Assembly (NCBI GenBank): GCA_024364735.1 | Contig: JAGFNQ010005257.1 | Location: 158,760-222,759 of the forward strand | DNA length: 64,000 nucleotides | Origin: Boesenbergia rotunda | Lineage: Eukaryota; Streptophyta; Magnoliopsida; Zingiberales; Zingiberaceae | Reading direction: 5' to 3' | Shown: positions 58,384 through 64,000 of the stretch, piece after piece | Layout of the letters: every line of letters begins with the position of its first letter | Numbering within the stretch: position 1 is the first letter of the stretch | Position numbers and translations under genes: made by a program | The notes under the pieces: generated by a model | The model's input: only the letters and a program-made list of their open reading frames with translations | The model's database searches: none | What the model was told of the DNA's origin: nothing

Positions 58384-58710
58384 TTGAGTTTGAATTTTAA
58401 TTTGAATTTGAATTTTAATTTGAATTTGAATTTGAATTTGAATTTTAATTTTAATTTGAATTTTAATTTTAATTTTAATTTTAATTTTAATTTTAATTTG
58501 AATTTTAATTTTAATTTTAATTTTAATTTGAATTTGAATTTGAATTTTAATTTTAATTTTAATTTGAATTTGAATTTGAATTTTAATTTGAATTTGAATT
58601 TTAATTTTAATTTTAATTTGAATTTTAATTTTAATTTTAATTTTAATTTTAATTTGAATTTTAATTTTAATTTGAATTTTAATTTTAATTTTAATTTGAA
58701 TTATCAATAA
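58384..58710. repeat. Hexamer array (AATTTG/AATTTT)n, about 330 bp
   Basis: Roughly 53 hexamers of AATTTG and AATTTT alternate irregularly with a strict 6-bp period. Both strands are open across it, giving Asn-Leu/Phe repeats on plus and Lys/Gln-Ile repeats on minus. It sits in the gag-pol spacer of the sirevirus. Confidence 0.95.
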
Positions 58711-59039
58711 TTTAAATTTGGTTATCCTTATTCATCTCACTCGGTCTAAGTTATCAATCAAGGGAGTCCTATGATTTTGTGAGATGGTTTTGAGTTTGAT
58801 TAGAAAAGTTAATTTGACCTTGTGTTAGATCCAAGTTTAACAAGTAGTAATTTAAAAGTACACTTCAATAATTGGCTTCCAGGCCATGGCGAGGCACAGT
58901 GGCCTTCTTTGGCCGAAGCCTTATTGGAGCAACAACCATTTTCTAGTCAAAGCCGCTTAAAGAAGTTGAACTTTTAACTTACTCATTGAAAACCTTGGTA
59001 CTAAATAGTACAAGATTCAAATTAACTTTGAAGCTAATC

Positions 59040-60268
59040 CTAAGTGCCCACCTGGGCAGAGGCTGATTTTAAGGTGCCAACTAGTTTGGAGCCTCCTCCT
59101 AAATTGTAGACTGGGTGTCTAGGGTCAATGTAATGGATGTCCCTTTTTGGGACATAAAATTGATTCTGACCTACTTGCTTTGTTAGATAAGCTTTCGGAA
59201 CCCACGCTTTTCGTTGATTTTTGCGGGGGTGGATAAAGGAGATAAAGGATCTTTGGTTCGATCTTGATTTATATCCTATCCCAGATTTGTTGTACATGCC
59301 CTTTTGTGATCCAAGAATAAGGTCAAGGTTCTTGGATCGGGGTTGTGAAAGTTGCTAGTAGATCCTTAAGTTTTAGGACTTCGCCCTTTAGGGTTGAGTT
59401 TTCAGTTTCAATCTCAATTAATTTTGATTTTGAGTTTGTTCAGTTAATGTTCTAGTATTAATTAATTGCTCCTTAAGGTCTTGATTTCCTTAAGGAGCTG
59501 GTCATTTCTAGATTCAGTTTCAAGCAATTTTTATTTAAAACAGAAATAATTTTAAAGAACTTTTCATTTACTGAATCTAAATATACCTTTGTAGAGCCGT
59601 CTGAAAATAGTCCGATCTCTTGGCTCGACTCGTATTCGGAATCCTCGTCTTGATCTGAGTTTGATTCTGGTCCGGTTGCCATCAGTGCGAGGTAGCTTGC
59701 GTTCTTTTGATGTTCATCGTCGGAATTGTCCGAGCTTTCATCCCATGTGGCTTGAAGAGCCTTCTTCTTTTTGTTCTTAGTGGGTTGGTCCTCTTTCTTG
59801 TAAGGGCATTCATGTTTGAAGTGCCCTTTTCTGTTACAGCCGAAGCAGATCATTTTGCTTTTACCTTCAGTGCTGTAGGGCTTCACTACCTTTTGAATAT
59901 CTTTCTTTGAAAATTTGTTCTTCCTTCTGGTGAACATTTTTCTTACCAAGTTCACCAGTTGTTCTTCTTCATCAGAGCCTGACTCATCTTCAGGTTCTTC
60001 TTGGACTTTTCTCTTTGATTTGGCTTCCTTTGGTGAACCTACAAATAAAGCTAGCCCTTTCTCGGCCTTGGCGTTAGTCTGTTCGTGCAGTTCTAATTCA
60101 CAAAACAATTCATCTAAATTAATTTTAGAAAGGTTCCTAGAAATTTTATAAGCATCTATAATAGATGCCCATAGTGAATTTCTAGGGAATGCATTTAAAG
60201 CGTACCTTATGATGTCCCGGTTCTCCTGTTTGTGCCCGATCATGTGGAGTCCATTCAGTATGTCCTTN
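59040..60268 (-). pseudogene. gag: Sirevirus gag, 5'-truncated and frameshifted
   Basis: The open part 60268-59473 includes RYALNAFPRNSLWASIIDAY and the CCHC knuckle CFGCNRKGHFKHEC, with acidic and coiled-coil-like tracts after it. A separate frame at 59297-59040 carries the gag-pol linker with KAWVPKAYLT. Between them are stops near 59472 and a frame change. The upstream reading KDILNGLHMIGHK is open to the N, so roughly the first 150 residues of gag are missing. Confidence 0.8.
60268..60268. other. Single ambiguous base (N) at an element break
   Basis: This is the only N in the window. The sirevirus gag frame is open to its left and unrelated AT-rich DNA follows to its right. It may mark a gap closure or a misjoin. 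Confidence 0.7.
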
Positions 60269-62186
60269 TGGTGTCCAAGCGATAATCGGACGTGTGCATG
60301 TAAAATACCACATCATGCTACGTCATGCCACATCATTCACTATAATTTTTACTTTTCTATTTTTACTCTCCTTATGATTGCTCTTAAATTATATGGTTTG
60401 GTAATTTACTATTTTTATTTAAATTGAATCCAATGAATGGTATTAAATAAAAAAATTAATTATTTCACCAAGAAATCCACATAAAAGTAAAATAAAATAA
60501 AATTTTAATAAATGTTAGAGGGTTAATAAAAAATTATAAAATTAAAGAAGTGTTAATAATTTTTTTAACACCTACTTACAAGAGAAAAATAAAATATTTA
60601 AAAAATAAAAATTAGATAACTAAAAGTAAATAAATTATGTTGGTGTTGATTTCTTGAAATTAGCAACACCATATCAATTTCTAAGAAATTTAGAAATCTG
60701 CATGATCATGGTGGTATTTTTATTCGAATATTTTGAGGTAAGTAACACGAATCCTTAAATTTTTATATGGGTCTCAGGAATATGTTTTCTACGTATCAAT
60801 TTTTTAAAAATTTAAATCTCTCCTAAGTCAATTAATATAGTTCAATCAAAATTTATTGATAAACCATTGATTGGACTCATTCCAAATTTAATAGATTTTT
60901 ATAATATCCGAGAGTTTAAATGTGCCCTGAATTATCAACTTGAAAGCATTCTCAATAGTGCTCAAAAGATTTTTAAAATTTTAAACTTTAAGGCAACTAA
61001 CACATGCTCATAAATTCTTGTATGAGTCCCCGAAACAGAATTTCACCTCATAAATATCTTTTCTACATTACTCTCTTCCAATAATATTAAGTTTTTGAAA
61101 ATCTAAATCACTAGATTAATTAATAAATTTCGATCAAAATTCTTTAGAAATATCTCAGTACCCATTATCATTAAGGTGATTTATTTATTTTAGGTATCTA
61201 ATTTTTAATTTCTTTTTCTTAATTTCATTTCATTTTTTTCTTTTGTAAATAACTATTTAAAAAGATTTTAAAATATATATATTTTTATTTTTATTAAAGT
61301 TTCTTTAATTTTATAATTCTTTATTAACCTTCTTTTTTAATTATTTTTTAATATATATATAGATAAATTTAAAAGATGATGATGAATTTACTAACACTTT
61401 AAAAAAAACATTTAAGGTCATCATTAAGTTTCTTTTTGTTTAATTGGTTTAAATAAAGAAAATAAAAAATTAGAGGTGTATAATTGAAATTAAATGCCTC
61501 CTTTGGGTAATATGAAACTTAGATAATCCTTGTAAGTATTATAGGCAACTTTAGGAGCGCCTTTTGCGAAATTATCGGATAGTCTAAGACAAAAAATTCT
61601 ATTTTACCCACTGTAAATTTTAAATTATCATTTTACATCTTAAAGATTTCAAATTATCAATTTACTCTTTATAGTTTTGATTTACTGGCAACACCCCTGC
61701 TCAGATAAATCTAAATTTTAAAATTATCATGTTCAATGAATTATCCTAGGTCACCCTGGTTGTTCCTGTCCTCAATTGGCTATTTGTGGTAAAGTACATT
61801 CTAATTTAGCTATTAACTCCACTAAAAAGAAATTTTTTAAAATCATTTTTCATATCGTTGAATAATCTTTTTAAAAAATTGTTTTTTGGTTTCATCACGT
61901 CTACTATAAATCATTATAACAAACACAACGAAATTCTGATAGCAACTGCAAGAAAAAACAGAGCAGACTCACAAACGCAGTGATTCAATTTCAGAAAACA
62001 TTAATAAGTATCCGAATGCACTAAAAAGATATAGCTTCATCAAAGAAGTGGTGCTCGTTCACTGAATGCAGACGAATAGAGGAGCAAGAAAAACTTGGAC
62101 CAGAGACCAGTAAAAGAGAAGTCAGGTAGTGTTGAGTCAAGTCAGAACTTATTGACTGCTATTTGCTAACTGATGGCTTTGTTTAG
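60269..62186. other. AT-rich intergenic stretch, no gene seen
   Basis: Very AT-rich, with no coding frame and no element ends found. The last 200 bp or so may include the 3' UTR of the gene on the right. Confidence 0.5.
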
Positions 62187-64000
62187 TTACTTTAGCACGC
62201 TCAGACCTGAAATCTTTGCTTTGCATGTGGGGCATATGAACCCAAGTGTATCAGATGCTTCTCCAGAATTTGCAGCAGACGATACATGGCGGAACTCTCC
62301 GCCACACCAAACACAGACGGATGTCAGCTCGTACATGCTGTTTTGCAAGGAAATGTCCCAGCCTAAATGAACAGAAGCATGGTCCAGTTCGGGCTCATAG
62401 TGCAGTTCAGTAGGTGGCTGTGCGGGAATAGAATCTTGTCCAGTCAAATTATTGAACTCGGAAGTTTCAACTGTGCTTAATGTCAGCTGAGTAAAACACG
62501 ATGGAGACTTCTGGCTATTAGCATTGAGATCCTCCCCATTCTGCTAAAATAAAGAGTTTCAAGCAGGATGTCAAGGGCATAAAATTATCAGAACACAGTG
62601 ATGGTATCTGTATAGGAGAAAATTGAAGAAATTTTGAACCGAATTACTCAAGAACAGTATCATAAATTTTACTATTTCCTGTCTTGAAATTATCAACTAG
62701 CAAGGGATTATCCAGAGATGTGGTATGAACGTCAGCTGCAACCACCATTTAGTATTATATGGCTCACCAGATTCGGACTGGTATTGGAGGTGTTATTTAG
62801 TCATGTACTCTATTCTCTTTAAGTGCTGTTGCATTTACCTTCAGCTATTCAGAACTAAATAATTTGAAGGCCATAAGACGTTATTTATTATGACTACAAA
62901 TAGAAGCCACGGGAGCCCAGGTTGAAGAAGATTATTAATATAGGTGAGCGATAGCAGAAACTTATTTTGGCTAGAACCACAAGGAAATTGATGCTTGAGC
63001 ACTAGCTCATCTCAGTTTTAATGTGAGGCAACTAGATCATGTAGGGCTACAAGCCTAACTAACACCTGGGTGAACAGCGCATCATAGTGGATATTGAAGT
63101 GCTAAACTACCAATTATTGTAGATGATTATATGTGGGTAGTTTGATAAGTATTGTTAATGCAGTGAAATCACGATGTACGCTAATCAGCAAACCATGCTA
63201 CGAACGCTAGCCTTGACATAATGATATTCAGAAAATTTGGCCACATGCTTTCTGGCGCGGTTTTGTTTTCACTGAGATTATATATAATCTCACTTTCTCT
63301 TTGCAAAAAAGAAAAATCCAGGTTGCATGCATAAATATTATCAAACATTCGACTTTATAGTAAATGGAAAAGGTAGAATAGCAACAAGGAAAAATTGAAT
63401 GCTAGGTGTGGAAAATATATTCATACGAGGTAAAATTTTCACAGTTGAGCTTCACTAAACATAAGTTACTATAATACCACACCCACAGACTGCATCCCCC
63501 CTAACCAATCTTCTTAGTTATAGCACGTGACAAGAGGGACCCTATGACATACAGGTCGAGTAATTCTATATCATCTTAAACTTGTGTTACCTAAGAACAA
63601 GCTGTTTAGCAATTTTCCATCTTAAAATCCATCAACAGTTGTCCATTTTGTACAGAAGCCTAGAATAGTCAATTAACACTTACAAGTATGCTTTATTATA
63701 AATGGATTACAAGATTTTATTATTGAGAAACTAAATATGAAGAGTAGATACCACCATATGGAAGCTCTTTCTTCTTTATAAGAGTACTAAATGTACTTTA
63801 GGAAGTAAGGTCTGATATTAGTCTTACCTGATCAGGGTTCATGTCAACATCTGGAATATGATCAGAAGAACGCAACCAAGGAGAACCAAGGGAGAAGTCA
63901 AATCCCAAGGAATTTGCACTATCATGAAAGGAATTATTTGCAGCAATATGTTCATTTGCAGCACTGGAACCATTAAAACATATATCTAGTTCCACATTGG
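62187..64000 (-). CDS. Unidentified protein, last two exons seen (partial), C-terminal CxxC/CxxC motif
   Basis: Terminal exon 62540-62187 and the preceding exon 64000-63828 join in phase 0 across a 1.29-kb GT-AG intron; additional small exons inside that intron are not excluded. The gene continues beyond the right edge. The upstream exon encodes an acidic, Ser/Asn-rich stretch (SLGFDFSLGSPWLRSSDHI). The last exon ends with CVWCGGEF, a spacer of about 20 residues, then GFICPTCKAKISGLSVLK and a stop. The CxxC...CxxC layout suggests a zinc ribbon. I do not recognise the family. The apparent start codons at 62447 and 63995 are TTG and GTG, so neither is a real initiator; both are internal exon sequence. 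Confidence 0.72.

Larger units (their letters stand above)
54060..60268 (-). mobile_element. Sirevirus (Ty1/copia) with pol, 5' end missing at an N
   Basis: The order on the minus strand is gag, gag-pol spacer, hexamer array, protease motif, integrase, RT, purine boxes and 3' LTR. The 3' LTR spans 55431-54060. The gag frame is open right up to the N at 60268, beyond which the sequence is unrelated; there is no 5' LTR and no primer site. RNase H is absent. The protease motif [11 protein letters not shown] and RT motif YVDDIVFGS are of the sirevirus type. Confidence 0.85.

Noticed and set aside
58366..58710. Open frames of about 110 codons on both strands
   Set aside because: They result from a 6-bp period array without stop codons in either strand, not coding.

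Overview
This 64-kb window is nuclear DNA from a flowering plant. It is AT-rich, has spliced genes with GT-AG introns, and is packed with nested plant transposons. The mix (several sirevirus-type Ty1/copia elements, Ty3-like solo LTRs, tRNA-derived SINEs and an endogenous caulimovirid) suggests a monocot, possibly of the ginger/banana order, but that is inference and I cannot name a species. Only two host protein genes are supported: a five-exon GARP/MYB-like transcription factor of the HHO/NIGT1 type (minus strand, 3049-4535) and the last two exons of an unidentified protein with a C-terminal CxxC/CxxC motif (minus strand, from 62187 past the right edge).

Region by region. 1-3.0 kb: AT-rich, with one Mutator-type MITE. 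3.0-4.8 kb: the HHO gene. 4.8-14.4 kb: old repeats, a copia-type solo LTR (8319-10287) and, at 12315-13493, an unusual unit of three back-to-back palindromes built from a tRNA-derived SINE. 14.6-15.1 kb: a Pol III type RNA locus that looks like RNase MRP RNA. 15.3-19.4 kb: a probable large solo LTR containing a 5'-truncated LINE. 21.4-25.6 kb: a FAR1/MULE-type transposase pseudogene, split by a solo LTR, with a Tourist-like MITE in its 5' flank. 26.2-26.7 kb: a hAT MITE. 28.3-32.6 kb: a complete gag-only LTR element with a target duplication. 35.1-41.6 kb: a decayed endogenous pararetrovirus, split by a 2.56-kb solo LTR. 42.1-43.4 kb: a SINE, a second copy of the MRP-like locus and an intact tRNA-Arg(CCT). 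43.3-60.3 kb: a stack of nested sireviruses, one gag-only and one with an integrase/RT pol that lacks RNase H; it ends abruptly at a single N (60268). 60.3-62.2 kb: AT-rich, no gene seen.

The gene content is small and the elements do not form a pathway. The story is layered insertion. Several insertions can be ordered because target duplications and uninterrupted paralogous copies are present in the window. The most unusual items are the triple-palindrome unit, the duplicated MRP-like RNA locus next to a tRNA gene, the two pol-less sireviruses, and palindromic motif arrays shared by unrelated LTR families.
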